Source: Palsa-343 sp036269135 (GTDB lineage Bacteria > Acidobacteriota > Terriglobia > Terriglobales > Acidobacteriaceae). From it: a DNA stretch of 64,000 nt. Location: NCBI GenBank assembly GCA_036269135.1, contig DATASQ010000052.1, forward strand, positions 62,001 through 126,000, read 5' to 3'. The translations under genes and the position numbers were made by a program. Under the pieces are notes generated by a model that saw nothing but the letters and a program-made list of their open reading frames with translations, ran no database searches and was not told the DNA's origin. Of the stretch, positions 50,323 through 58,680 are shown one piece after another. Each line of letters starts with the position of its first letter. The first letter of the stretch is position 1.

Positions 50323-50598
50323 ATGCCGCACATGGTATTTTGCGCACGCTATAAGCAGGAGATGGAAGGACTCGACGAGCCGCCTTTCGACAGCGACTTT
50401 GGGAACAAGGTCTACAACAACGTTTCAAAGAAGGCGTGGCAGGAGTGGATCGAGCGGCAGAAAATGCTGCTGAACGAGTATCGCCTGCAGCCGTGGACGC
50501 CCCAGGCGCAGGAATTCCTGGTGGAGCAGATGGATCAGTTTTTCTTTGGCGAGGGCGCCGCGCTGCCGAAGGAATACGTGCCGCCCCCGGGTCACTGA
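50323..50598 (+). CDS. yggX: Oxidative-damage protection / Fe(II) trafficking protein YggX
   Basis: A 91-residue protein with the YggX pattern: HMVFCARYKQEMEGLDEPPF (conserved Cys), GNKVYNNVSKKAWQEWIERQ and KMLLNEYRL. In enterobacteria it protects iron-sulfur clusters. A Phe-rich C-terminal tail (QFFFGEGAALPKEYVPPPGH) is longer than in E. coli. It ends inside the stop region of the convergent glycosyltransferase gene (7-base overlap). Confidence 0.9.
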   Translation: MPHMVFCARYKQEMEGLDEPPFDSDFGNKVYNNVSKKAWQEWIERQKMLLNEYRLQPWTPQAQEFLVEQMDQFFFGEGAALPKEYVPPPGH

Positions 50599-51824
50599 GA
50601 GCCGAGTCTTTTCTCCGGAGCGGCCGCTGAGAGCTGCGGAGGCTCCGCCACAGCACTCGAGACAATCTTCCCCTTGCGCAGCACCAGCTGCTCGCCGCCC
50701 CAGGCGACGGTGTTGCCGGCGTAGCTCCACGCCCAGAGCGCGAGGGCGACGAGGTCCCGCGGCAGGATGAGCCAGAGATCGCGGAGAACCTGCCGGTCCC
50801 CGAGGATTCCCACGCCCACGCCCAGCGCCAGCGAGACGCGAACGAGCAGCGTCAGGCTGAAAAGAGCGAAGGCCGTCACGCTGAAGCCGGTGGCGATGAG
50901 ATTCATGAAGGCCCAGGCGAGTCCATAGGAAAAAGCCAGCCCCAGATAGCCGGCGCGTCGGGAGTCGCGCATGCCGCGCGCCCAGCGCATCTGATGCTGC
51001 CAGAAACCGGAGAAGCTCCAGGCCGGGACCTCCGTCGCGACGATCTCACTGGCGAGTTCCACGCGGAATCCGGCGTTCGCGATGCGCGCGCCCAGTTGAT
51101 AGTCGTCGGCCAGGTATGCGGATACCGGTGCGAGTCCGCCGATCGCCTCGAGGGCCGCGCGGGTAACGGCCAGGGTGGAACCGAGCCCGAAGCGCAGGCG
51201 CCGGTCGATGAACAGCGCGGTGAGCACACCCACGGCGAAATCGGTGGCAATGCCCAGCGCTTCGAGTTTTGAGCCCAGCGTGCCGTGCGCGCGCCCACTA
51301 TAAAGGGCGGTGACCAGGCCGGTGGGCGGCTTTCCTTCGACAGGTGTGAAGGGCGCGAGGATGCGTGACAGATAATGCGGGCCCACGTGGATGTCGGCGT
51401 CGTCGATGACCAGGTGTTCGTAGCGTGCATGCGGCACCATCTGCGCAACGTTGCTGGCCTTGCCGTTGGGGCCGAGGACCTCGGGCGTAGGGATCAGGCG
51501 AATGCTGCGCTCGGGGAAGTCGGCCTGGAGTTGCTGAACGAGCGGAACCGCGGAGTCCTCCAGCGAGGAGACGCCGAAGAGGATTTCGTAATCGGCTGGA
51601 TAGTTCTGGCGGCAGTGGGTGGCGAAGGCTTCCAGCAGGCCGGGCGCGGTGCCGTGGAGCGGCTTGAGGATGCTGACCGGCGGCGTGAATCCTGCCGGGA
51701 ACGGCCGCCGCCGCAGAAAGCTGCGGGCGCTCCAGAGCGCGAGGAGATAGTAGCCGAGACCGGCGAGGGTGAGCAGCGTGGTGATAGCCGCGATGACGAG
51801 AGCGAACATCGATTCCTTATGCAC
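50592..51824 (-). CDS. hpnI: HpnI-like membrane glycosyltransferase (ceramide glucosyltransferase family)
   Basis: A GT21-like enzyme. HpnI adds N-acetylglucosamine to bacteriohopanetetrol; relatives glucosylate ceramide. The 410 residues have an N-terminal helix, PVSILKPLHGTAPGL, the metal-binding VIDDADIHV, a third Asp in YLADDYQLGARI and QHQMRWARG (QxxRW), with several C-terminal helices. No other hopanoid genes lie nearby; it follows hom by six bases, so the sugar acceptor is uncertain. ATG 51809 is an alternative start. Confidence 0.8.
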   Translation of the reverse strand: MHKESMFALVIAAITTLLTLAGLGYYLLALWSARSFLRRRPFPAGFTPPVSILKPLHGTAPGLLEAFATHCRQNYPADYEILFGVSSLEDSAVPLVQQLQADFPERSIRLIPTPEVLGPNGKASNVAQMVPHARYEHLVIDDADIHVGPHYLSRILAPFTPVEGKPPTGLVTALYSGRAHGTLGSKLEALGIATDFAVGVLTALFIDRRLRFGLGSTLAVTRAALEAIGGLAPVSAYLADDYQLGARIANAGFRVELASEIVATEVPAWSFSGFWQHQMRWARGMRDSRRAGYLGLAFSYGLAWAFMNLIATGFSVTAFALFSLTLLVRVSLALGVGVGILGDRQVLRDLWLILPRDLVALALWAWSYAGNTVAWGGEQLVLRKGKIVSSAVAEPPQLSAAAPEKRLGSQ

Positions 51825-51830
51825 CCAGCA

Positions 51831-53063
51831 TTATTCACCCAGCATGGGCATATCGAGCGGCGGCTGCGTGAGCCAGGCCGCGTGCGCGATGCGGTCCAGA
51901 GCGCGGCGCAGCGCGGAGGCGGCGCAGGGCTCGACGGTGACAACGAAGGGCAGGCTGCCTTTCTGGAAGCCGGGCCGCTGGAAGAGAGCGTCGATATTGA
52001 TCTTCTCGGCGGCCAGCGCGCCCGCGAGCTCGGCGACGATGCCGGGGCGATCCTCAACGATGAAGCGGATGTAGTGGCGCAGCTCGAATTCGCCGCTGAG
52101 GCTGGTGGCGCGGCTGGGCAGATCGACGGGGCGCGAACCGTGCGCGAGCGAGATGAGGTCGGAGACGACGGCAACCGCTGTGGGATTGCCGCCGGCGCCG
52201 TGTCCGGAGAAGACCACGTCGCCCCCGTATTGGCCGGAGATGAGGACCATGTTCTCGGTGCCGCGCGACCAGGCCAGCGGCGAGGGCAGCGGGACGAGCA
52301 TCGGTCCAACGGCCGCGGCCACACCGTCCGGACGCAGCTCGGCTTTGGAGATCTGGCGGATGGTGCAGCCGAGATCGCGCGCATAGGTGAGGTCGATGGC
52401 ATCGATTTCGGTGATGGAGCGGCAGGCGACCGAGTCGACATCCAGCCCGGCGCGGAGAGCGATGCGGGAGAGAATGACCAGCTTCGCGCGGGCGTCGTAG
52501 CCGTCGACGTCCTCGCTGGGATCGGCTTCCGCGTAGCCGAGGTGCTGCGCGTCTTTCAGCACCTCGGCGAAGGCGGCGCCTTGTTCCATGCGGCTGAGAA
52601 TGTAGTTGCAGGTGCCGTTGAGGATGCCTTCGATGCGGGTGATGCGGTCGCCGGCAAACCCCTGGGTAAGGCCGGGGATCACCGGAATGCCTCCGGCGAC
52701 CGCGGCTCCGTACATGAGTTGGCCACCCCTGGCGCGGGCGAGACGGTCGAGTTCGACGCCATGGTGGGCGATGAGCTTTTTGTTGCCGGTGACGGCGGAT
52801 TTGCCCGCTTCCAGAGCGCGGCGCACCCAGGTTCCGGCAGGTTCGAGTCCGCCGGCCAGCTCCACGATAACGTCGGCGTCGGAGCGGAGAACGTCCTCAA
52901 AATCCTCGGTCCATAAGACGGAGGAGGGAACCCAGTCGACCTTTTTGCGGGCGATGCCCCGGTTGAAGATCACGGCCAGTTCAAGGCTGTCGGGCTGGAG
53001 ATCGCAGAGGATGCGGGCGACGGAGCTGCCCACCGTCCCGAATCCGAGGAGAGCCACTTTCAT
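51831..53063 (-). CDS. hom: Homoserine dehydrogenase with ACT domain
   Basis: Reduces aspartate semialdehyde to homoserine, the branch point to threonine and methionine. The 410 residues start with the Rossmann loop LLGFGTVGSSVARIL, then VTGNKKLIAHHG, YGAAVAGGIPVI, GILNGTCNYILSRM, YAEADPSEDVDGYDARAKLV and a C-terminal ACT domain (RFIVEDRPGIVAELAGALAA) that usually gives feedback by threonine. thrC is at 30 kb, so the pathway genes are scattered. It leads a two-gene run with the hpnI-like gene. Confidence 0.96.
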   Translation of the reverse strand: MKVALLGFGTVGSSVARILCDLQPDSLELAVIFNRGIARKKVDWVPSSVLWTEDFEDVLRSDADVIVELAGGLEPAGTWVRRALEAGKSAVTGNKKLIAHHGVELDRLARARGGQLMYGAAVAGGIPVIPGLTQGFAGDRITRIEGILNGTCNYILSRMEQGAAFAEVLKDAQHLGYAEADPSEDVDGYDARAKLVILSRIALRAGLDVDSVACRSITEIDAIDLTYARDLGCTIRQISKAELRPDGVAAAVGPMLVPLPSPLAWSRGTENMVLISGQYGGDVVFSGHGAGGNPTAVAVVSDLISLAHGSRPVDLPSRATSLSGEFELRHYIRFIVEDRPGIVAELAGALAAEKINIDALFQRPGFQKGSLPFVVTVEPCAASALRRALDRIAHAAWLTQPPLDMPMLGE

Positions 53064-53116
53064 GAATACAAGGGTACCGGAAGGACAGGACTTGCCGTCC
53101 TGGGGGACGGCCAGTG

Positions 53117-53132
53117 GGTGATATCAATCACC
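53117..53132. promoter_or_regulatory. Inverted repeat GGTGAT-ATCA-ATCACC upstream of hom
   Basis: A perfect 6-bp dyad with a 4-base centre, 54 bases upstream of the minus-strand hom ATG, in the space shared with the divergent small gene. Possible operator. Confidence 0.4.
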
Positions 53133-53159
53133 GACGACTTTGGCGGGGGCTGGCAAACT

Positions 53160-53176
53160 CGGACTATCAAAGTCCG
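53160..53176. promoter_or_regulatory. Inverted repeat CGGACT-ATCAA-AGTCCG upstream of hom
   Basis: A second perfect 6-bp dyad in the same divergent space, 28 bases beyond the first and sharing an ATCA centre with it. Possible operator for hom or for the divergent gene at 53228. Confidence 0.4.
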
Positions 53177-53227
53177 AATCATCGGCCGCAACGGCGAGTC
53201 AATGCACACGGACCCACGGGGGGCTGG

Positions 53228-53530
53228 ATGGCGACGGAGTATTGTTTGATGCCCGATCCTTATGGCGATTTGCGGCGCGTGACTTATGAGGCGCTGCTGG
53301 CCGAGGCAGTGATGGCGACCCAAATGCTGGAGGGGCTGACCCGCCGCGATCCTCCGGAGAGTGTTGCAAGCCTGGTGCAGAAGGCCGAGGCGACCTACAA
53401 GGGGATTCTGGGGCGCCGCGCCATGGTGGAGATGTCGCGCCAGGAGGCGTGGCTGCTGCAGGACAAGCTGGACCGGTTGCAGGCGCAGCTGCGGTTTTTT
53501 GCAACGAACCCCGGCGGCTACGAAGTTTAG
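53228..53530 (+). CDS. Small hypothetical helical protein
   Basis: A 100-residue protein from ATG 53228 (MATEYCLMPDPYGDLRRVTY). It is mostly alpha-helical with AVMATQMLEGLTRRD, SLVQKAEATYKGILGRRAMV and QEAWLLQDKLDRLQAQLRFF. A longer in-frame extension to 53114 is encoded by the operator region and is unlikely to be coding. I do not recognise the family. It converges with the GH18 gene. Confidence 0.55.
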   Translation: MATEYCLMPDPYGDLRRVTYEALLAEAVMATQMLEGLTRRDPPESVASLVQKAEATYKGILGRRAMVEMSRQEAWLLQDKLDRLQAQLRFFATNPGGYEV

Positions 53531-53550
53531 AGCAGAAAAGAGTTTGGAGT

Positions 53551-53565
53551 CGGACCGGCGGTCCG
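53551..53565. terminator. GC hairpin between convergent small gene and GH18 gene
   Basis: CGGACC-GGC-GGTCCG is a perfect 6-bp stem between the two stop codons. No T run follows. Confidence 0.35.
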
Positions 53566-53653
53566 CCCTGGCGCCCAAACCAGCATCGGGTTCCTGTGGT
53601 CCCGCATAGGAAGTCCCACCCGCAAAACTTGTCCGGGCTCGGCGAGGGATTGC

Positions 53654-54991
53654 TTACCTTAGTCCCGCGGCCAGGGCTTTAATCTGGAGGGCGGCGGGAC
53701 CGTCGTCGTTCACGGCCCAGACATAGGCGCCCCGCAAATGGTGCCGGCGGATGTAAGCCGTTTTTGTGGCGATGGAACGCAGGTTATCGAAGCTATAGAA
53801 AGTATGGCTGGCCGGCAGATAGAGAGTGTCTTCCACACGTTTGGCGTCATACCAGGGGCGCGCATCGGGGCGGCGCAGGAGCTGGGCCAGGGTCATATCG
53901 GTCGCAAATCCGGGCGTCAGGATGGTGTCGCAGCCCGGTGCGGGGTGAATCTTGCTCTGCGTCGGACACACGCCGGCGCCATTGGCCAGCATGACCGGAG
54001 CCGGGCCGGCGGCGGTCTGATAGAGGCCGTGATTCGCTGCCGAGACACCGCTCCAACCCACTCCGTAAAGCGGCATTCCCATGGTGTATTTGTCGGGAGG
54101 CACGCCTGCCTTCAGGTAAGCCTTCACGGTGTCGTCGATCGATCGCGCGTCGTGGCGGAGGGGGTCGGCGGGGCTGTCGTAGAGCGCGGAGCTGGCTTCG
54201 GTGAGCTTTTCCGCGGGCGCCGCGTAATCGTAACCGTCGATGGTGAGAAAGTCGACTTCTCGGGCGGCGGCCTTCAGATCGATGTTGGCGTACTTTTGCG
54301 GGTTCGATGGAGAATCGAAGGTCAGGATGTAATGACGGCCGGTCTTGCGGCCCAGAGCGTCCAGCTGCGTGCGGAACTCATGCAGCAGCGCGGTGAAATG
54401 ATCGCGGTCGGCGTGCAGCGGGAACTCCCAGTCGACATTGAAACCATCGAAAAGAGCGGGAGTCTCGACGCCTGAGGCAAGATGTCCCTTGATGAAGAGA
54501 TCGATGCACGACGTGACCAGGGCGCGGCGCTGGACCGGCGATGCCGCTGCCGCGGTGAACCCTGAAACGTCGCCCGCCTGGCCGCCCAGCGAGATGAGCG
54601 TTCGCAGCTGCGGGTGCAGCCGCTTCAGTTGCAGCATGCCGGCGAAGTTGCCGTACACCGGGCCGGGAAAGGGCTTTCCGTCAACGCCGACGATCGAGGT
54701 GTTCTGCCACGCCGCCTCGGGGTCGGCAATCGCGCAGACGGGCGAGGTCCCCGGCGTGACGTTGCCAAAGGCGTAAATGAGATAGTCCAGTTGCGCCGCC
54801 ACGCCGCTCTTTTCCAGATCGGCCATGGTGTAGCCGGAGTAGCGCCCGTCCCACTCCTCGAAATAAGCGCCGAGAAGACGATGCGCCGGGCGCTGTTGCG
54901 CGTGGGCTGGCGCCAGGGTGAAGGGGAGAAAGAAAGCCAGCACGATCAGAGAGAAAATATAAGTGTGCTTCGCGAGAAACCAGACGATCAC
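53654..54991 (-). CDS. Secreted GH18 chitinase-like glycosidase
   Basis: The 445 residues have a signal peptide ending APAHAQ and a family 18 TIM barrel: LLGAYFEEWDGRYSGYTMAD, DYLIYAFGNV, TLISLGGQAGDVSGF and the catalytic strand FDGFNVDWEFP with acid Glu189. Asn185 replaces the first Asp of the usual DGxDxDxE motif, while Asp187 and Glu189 remain. Late barrel strands are GMPLYGVGW and YVWAVNDDG. It likely acts on chitin or another N-acetylhexosamine polymer. No chitin-binding domain is seen. Confidence 0.9.
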   Translation of the reverse strand: MIVWFLAKHTYIFSLIVLAFFLPFTLAPAHAQQRPAHRLLGAYFEEWDGRYSGYTMADLEKSGVAAQLDYLIYAFGNVTPGTSPVCAIADPEAAWQNTSIVGVDGKPFPGPVYGNFAGMLQLKRLHPQLRTLISLGGQAGDVSGFTAAAASPVQRRALVTSCIDLFIKGHLASGVETPALFDGFNVDWEFPLHADRDHFTALLHEFRTQLDALGRKTGRHYILTFDSPSNPQKYANIDLKAAAREVDFLTIDGYDYAAPAEKLTEASSALYDSPADPLRHDARSIDDTVKAYLKAGVPPDKYTMGMPLYGVGWSGVSAANHGLYQTAAGPAPVMLANGAGVCPTQSKIHPAPGCDTILTPGFATDMTLAQLLRRPDARPWYDAKRVEDTLYLPASHTFYSFDNLRSIATKTAYIRRHHLRGAYVWAVNDDGPAALQIKALAAGLR

Positions 54992-55232
54992 GGAGGCCAG
55001 TGTACGCTGTCCCGACGGAGTGGAACTGTGCTGTCGGCGGGTGTCCCATCCCGTCGCTCATGGAGCGAGAGGGTTGAGCTGCTTTTCGATGATTGCAGCA
55101 GACGGAAGGGCGTACGCCTACTCGTACCTAATGTAGGTGGGGAAGACGATCCCAGTCCGACCTCTATCTTTCGAATTGCGTTGAACGGTTTCGACTGATT
55201 ACGATGGCTGCGTCGTTAGGAAAGGGTATGCG
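54992..55232. other. Divergent promoter region of GH18 and the Tat-exported gene
   Basis: No gene is supported. It contains GTACGCCTACTCGTACC, partly repeated GTAC words and TTGAAC near 55182, but I could not place a convincing promoter. Confidence 0.5.
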
Positions 55233-56870
55233 ATGCGGCGTCGGGCGTTTCTTCAGGGTGGAGCGGGGCTGGCTGGGGCAGGCGCGGCTGGCTTGGTGGG
55301 CGGTCTGGAGTGGTCCGGGACCAACGCATGGGCTGAGGGCATAGTTCCGGCCCACAACTGGGGCAAGTACGACTTTGGCCTCGGGCCGACGGTTCCGGAT
55401 CGGCTGAATCAGGGGCCGTTTCCGCAGTATCCGCCGGATGCGGTGATCCCGGGCGACGACGTCGTCATGACGACCATGCCCTCGGACGACGTGGTGCCCA
55501 ACTACGGCAAGGGGCTCATCACCTACATCACGGCGGACAAAGGGACGGAGGAGATTCAGACTCCGGACGGGCGGTCGGTCAACGCGCAGGGCGCGGCCGC
55601 CGTTGAAAAAGCCATTGAGGATCTGGTGGCGTTTCCCCTGGGGGAGAAGCTGTACGTGCGTCCCACATGGCGGGAGGTGCAGCCGCGCAAAGGGAAGCTG
55701 GTGCTGCCGGAGTATCTGCAGCAGGTGTTTGCGCTGGCGAAGTCGCGCGGGAAGCGGGTGGCGTTTCGGGTGCAGATGTGCGCCCCCGACTACACACACG
55801 GGCCGGCGCTGCCGGATTTTGTGCTCGACACGGTTCCTTTTGTGCCGTCGGTGCTGAAGGACGCTTCCGAGCAGAAGGAGGCGCAGCGCTATCTCGACAA
55901 TCCCTGGTCGAAGGCGCAGCCGCGGTACGATGCGCCGGCGTTTCAGGATGCGTTTCGCGGGCTGGTGGAGGCCCTGGCAACGGAGTTCGACGGCCATCCC
56001 GACGTGGAGTTTATGGACACGTTCATGTACGGGTTCTGGGGCGAGGGGCACACCTGGCCGTTTGCCAACAATCCCTTCCCGGATGACGCGACGGCGGAGC
56101 GGACGTGGGTGCGGATGCTCGAGGTGCAGATGGCGGCGTTCAGAAAGACGCCGCTGGTGACGAATACGCAGCCGGACTTCAGCCGCGTAGGGAACTCGGA
56201 GCTGCTGGATCGGAGCGTGCGCGGGCACCAGTGGATGCGGTCGGACACCATCTTTATTGAGAACGAACAGATCGAGGCGTTGAGCAATCGTCCGGCGTGG
56301 GCGGCGGCGGTGCTGGAGCAGGGACTGCCGGCGAAGGCTCCGGCGGCGCGGGATGAGGACGGCGTGGCTCCGGCGGAAAACCTGATGCAGCATGTGATGG
56401 ACGTAGGGGTGAGCTACTTTTCGCTGTGGAATTTCCATGCGATTGGGGCGTGGAATCTGCGGCGGTATCAGGAGGCCTACCCGGAGACGTTTGCGCGGAT
56501 CGCGCGGCGGGTGGGGTATCGGGTGCGTCCATCGTTTGTGTGGAGCTACAGCGACGGGCCGCGGTGCGGTCTGATTGTGGGGCTGGCCAATGACGGCATC
56601 GCCGGGGTTCCCGGGGTGCTGCGGCTGGCGGTGGCGCGCGCGGACGGGACCGTGCTGGCGGAGGGCGGGCTGGACGCGGGGTATCCGCTGCCGGGGAAGA
56701 TTCGGCAGGCGCAGCTGGTGCTGCCCGCGGGAACCGAGTGGCAGGGTCTGCAGCTAAGAGCAGCGATTCAGGTGAAGGGGATGCGCGTGCCGGTGCGGTG
56801 GGCCTGCCGGGAGCGATGCAATGAGGATGGGTCGCTGACGCTGCGGGGAAATTTGCGGCGGGGATATTAG
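55233..56870 (+). CDS. Tat-exported TIM-barrel, glycosidase-like protein
   Basis: The 545 residues start with a twin-arginine leader (MRRRAFLQGGAGLAGAGAAG). The body resembles GH42/GH5-like barrels: PTWREVQPRKGKLVLPEYLQ, AKSRGKRVAFRVQMCAPDY, GLVEALATEFDGHPDVEFMD with GFWGEGHTW, and FIENEQIEAL near residue 345. The glutamates in WGEG and IENE could be acid/base and nucleophile. A C-terminal beta domain follows from about residue 425. Substrate unknown; a DUF4832-type protein is an alternative name. It stands alone. Confidence 0.65.
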   Translation: MRRRAFLQGGAGLAGAGAAGLVGGLEWSGTNAWAEGIVPAHNWGKYDFGLGPTVPDRLNQGPFPQYPPDAVIPGDDVVMTTMPSDDVVPNYGKGLITYITADKGTEEIQTPDGRSVNAQGAAAVEKAIEDLVAFPLGEKLYVRPTWREVQPRKGKLVLPEYLQQVFALAKSRGKRVAFRVQMCAPDYTHGPALPDFVLDTVPFVPSVLKDASEQKEAQRYLDNPWSKAQPRYDAPAFQDAFRGLVEALATEFDGHPDVEFMDTFMYGFWGEGHTWPFANNPFPDDATAERTWVRMLEVQMAAFRKTPLVTNTQPDFSRVGNSELLDRSVRGHQWMRSDTIFIENEQIEALSNRPAWAAAVLEQGLPAKAPAARDEDGVAPAENLMQHVMDVGVSYFSLWNFHAIGAWNLRRYQEAYPETFARIARRVGYRVRPSFVWSYSDGPRCGLIVGLANDGIAGVPGVLRLAVARADGTVLAEGGLDAGYPLPGKIRQAQLVLPAGTEWQGLQLRAAIQVKGMRVPVRWACRERCNEDGSLTLRGNLRRGY

Positions 56871-57007
56871 GGAGTCAGAGACACTTTCACCACAGAGGGC
56901 AGAGAGTCCGCGGAGGCCCTGGGGTGGGAGCAACCGAATCCCTGCGCGGTGAGAATGTCAGCGATGCCGTCGGCTCGCTTCGCTAAGGGGTTTCTCGGCT
57001 GCGCGCC

Positions 57008-57063
57008 GGGAAGCATCCTTCATCGCTGGAAAGATGGTTCCCGGCACTTCGCTCGGAATGACA
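57008..57063. repeat. Dispersed element copy D
   Basis: On the minus strand it begins GTCATTCCGAGCGAAGTGCC and continues with GGGAACCATCTTTCC. It shares the GTCATYCCGAGCGAAG end with copy E but has a longer, different middle part. It sits just after the rhlE stop. Confidence 0.6.
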
Positions 57064-57076
57064 ATCGCTATTTGAA

Positions 57077-58288
57077 TTACGCCGTTGCGTGCGCCGCGGT
57101 TTTGCTGCGGACGCGGAACATGCGCGGCTTGATGGCGAGCTTGCGCTCGATTTTGTGCAGCTCGTGCGTCTCGTCCGGAGCGGCAAAGGTGGAGGCCATG
57201 CCGCGGGCGGAGGCGCGTCCGGTGCGGCCGACGCGGTGGACGTAGTCCTCGGCTTCTTTGGGCATGTCGTAGTTGACCACGTGGGCGACGTCGGCGACAT
57301 CGATGCCGCGCGCGGCGACGTCCGTGGCGACGAGAACCCGGTGGTGTCCCTGGGCAAAGCTGCGCAGGGCAGCGTTGCGCTGGGACTGGGAGCGGTCGCC
57401 GTGGATCTGGATGGCCTCGTGTCCGGCGCGTTTCAGGCGACGGGCGACGCGGTCGGCTCCATGCTTGGTGCGCACGAAGACGAGGAAGCTGCCTTCCTGG
57501 GAACCCAGCAGATGCTCGAGGAGCTCCTGCTTCTTGTCGGTCGCGACTTCGAAGGTCTGCAGCTCGACGTTGGGCGACGGCTTGAGGACGGAGCCGATCT
57601 CGATGCGAACCGGGTTGCGGAGGTAATCGCGCGAGACTTCGCGGATCTCATTGCTGAGGGTCGCGGAGTAGCAGAGGGTCTGGCGCTCGGCGGGAATGGC
57701 GGCCACGATGCGGCGGATGGAGGGCTTGAAGCCCATGTCGAGCATGCGGTCCACTTCGTCGAGGACGAGCATGCGGATGCCGCTGAGGTTGATGAGCTTG
57801 CGCTGCAGATAATCCTCGAGGCGGCCGGGGGTGGCGACGATCAGGCGCGCGCCACGACGGATGGCGTCGAGCTGCGGGCCTTCATTCAGGCCGCCGCAAA
57901 CGAGCGCCGCCGTACCCTGGCTGCGGGTGAGGTGGCGGTACGCTTCGAGGACCTGCATGGCGAGTTCACGCGTGGGCAGGAGCACGAGGGCGCAGGCGCC
58001 CTTCGTGGTCTTTGAGCCGGCCGGAGGCATGCGCTCGATCAGAGGGATCAGGAAGCTGAGGGTCTTGCCGGTGCCGGTTTGCGCGGTGGCGAGGACATCG
58101 TGGCCATCGAGCGCGGGCGGAATGGCCTGGGCCTGGACCGGGGTGGGCGTGACAAAGTTGGCGGCGGCAATCTGCTGCTGCAGCGCGGCCGAAAGGGGGA
58201 TTTCAGAAAAGGTGTTCAAGATTGGTTCCTGTACTCGGGCTCGCTTTGAATCCCTCTGGGGAGCGATCGCTGTGATCGCTGCGTTCAT
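57077..58288 (-). CDS. rhlE: DEAD-box RNA helicase, RhlE-like (motif II DEVD)
   Basis: An ATP-dependent RNA helicase for ribosome assembly or RNA decay. The 403 residues have TPTPVQAQAIPPALDGHDVL, motif I AQTGTGKT, PTRELAMQVL, TPGRLEDYL, motif II as VLDEVDRMLDMG (DEVD in place of DEAD), motif III SATLS, and VATDVAARGIDVADV with HRVGRTGRASARG. The short C-terminal tail ends RSKTAAHATA. It lacks a long basic extension. An inverted repeat AGCGATC-GCTGT-GATCGCT spans its first codons. Confidence 0.93.
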   Translation of the reverse strand: MNAAITAIAPQRDSKRARVQEPILNTFSEIPLSAALQQQIAAANFVTPTPVQAQAIPPALDGHDVLATAQTGTGKTLSFLIPLIERMPPAGSKTTKGACALVLLPTRELAMQVLEAYRHLTRSQGTAALVCGGLNEGPQLDAIRRGARLIVATPGRLEDYLQRKLINLSGIRMLVLDEVDRMLDMGFKPSIRRIVAAIPAERQTLCYSATLSNEIREVSRDYLRNPVRIEIGSVLKPSPNVELQTFEVATDKKQELLEHLLGSQEGSFLVFVRTKHGADRVARRLKRAGHEAIQIHGDRSQSQRNAALRSFAQGHHRVLVATDVAARGIDVADVAHVVNYDMPKEAEDYVHRVGRTGRASARGMASTFAAPDETHELHKIERKLAIKPRMFRVRSKTAAHATA

Positions 58289-58680
58289 CCAGGGATCCGG
58301 CGTCGGTCAGGACGCGGGCGGCCGGAGATGCTTTCTTCCCTGGGCGTTTTAAGCAACGCGCGGGGAAATTGGATTTCTATGCAGGGAGATCCGGGGGGCG
58401 CATACGAAGCGCCGGTCGCGATTCGACCCACACTCTACGTTTCGGCTGAGATGCGCTTTTGCATGAGTCGCAGAGCGCGGCAGCCTGGCCCGGTCACACA
58501 CTGTGACATCAATCTGGGGCCATCACGCTGAGAGGGCTGGAAGGATTACGGGAGGACGATCTTGCGGATGAAGGCGAGAACGGCTCACGACCAAACAACT
58601 GAGCGTGGCTCCAGTATAGCAAACCAGGCTGGAAGCGGGGGCGGCCGTTCTGCCACAAAAGGGGAATCGGGCGGCCGATG
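58289..58680. other. Long space between rhlE and the secreted hypothetical gene
   Basis: About 390 bases with no supported gene. It includes the rhlE promoter and leader, a GTCACA-CAC-TGTGAC dyad, and CAGTATAGC near 58612. A long leader would suit the autoregulated DEAD-box helicase family, but this is inference. Confidence 0.5.
58493..58507. promoter_or_regulatory. Inverted repeat GTCACA-CAC-TGTGAC
   Basis: A perfect 6-bp dyad 205 bases upstream of rhlE. The half sites are in the opposite order to the CRP consensus (TGTGA then TCACA), so CRP is not implied. Confidence 0.35.

Noticed and set aside
51375..52916. 513-codon frame opposite hom and the hpnI-like gene
   Set aside because: Antisense shadow crossing a gene boundary, with no domain character.
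58493..58507. CRP/FNR binding site
   Set aside because: The half sites are in reverse order with a 3-base centre, unlike TGTGA-N6-TCACA.
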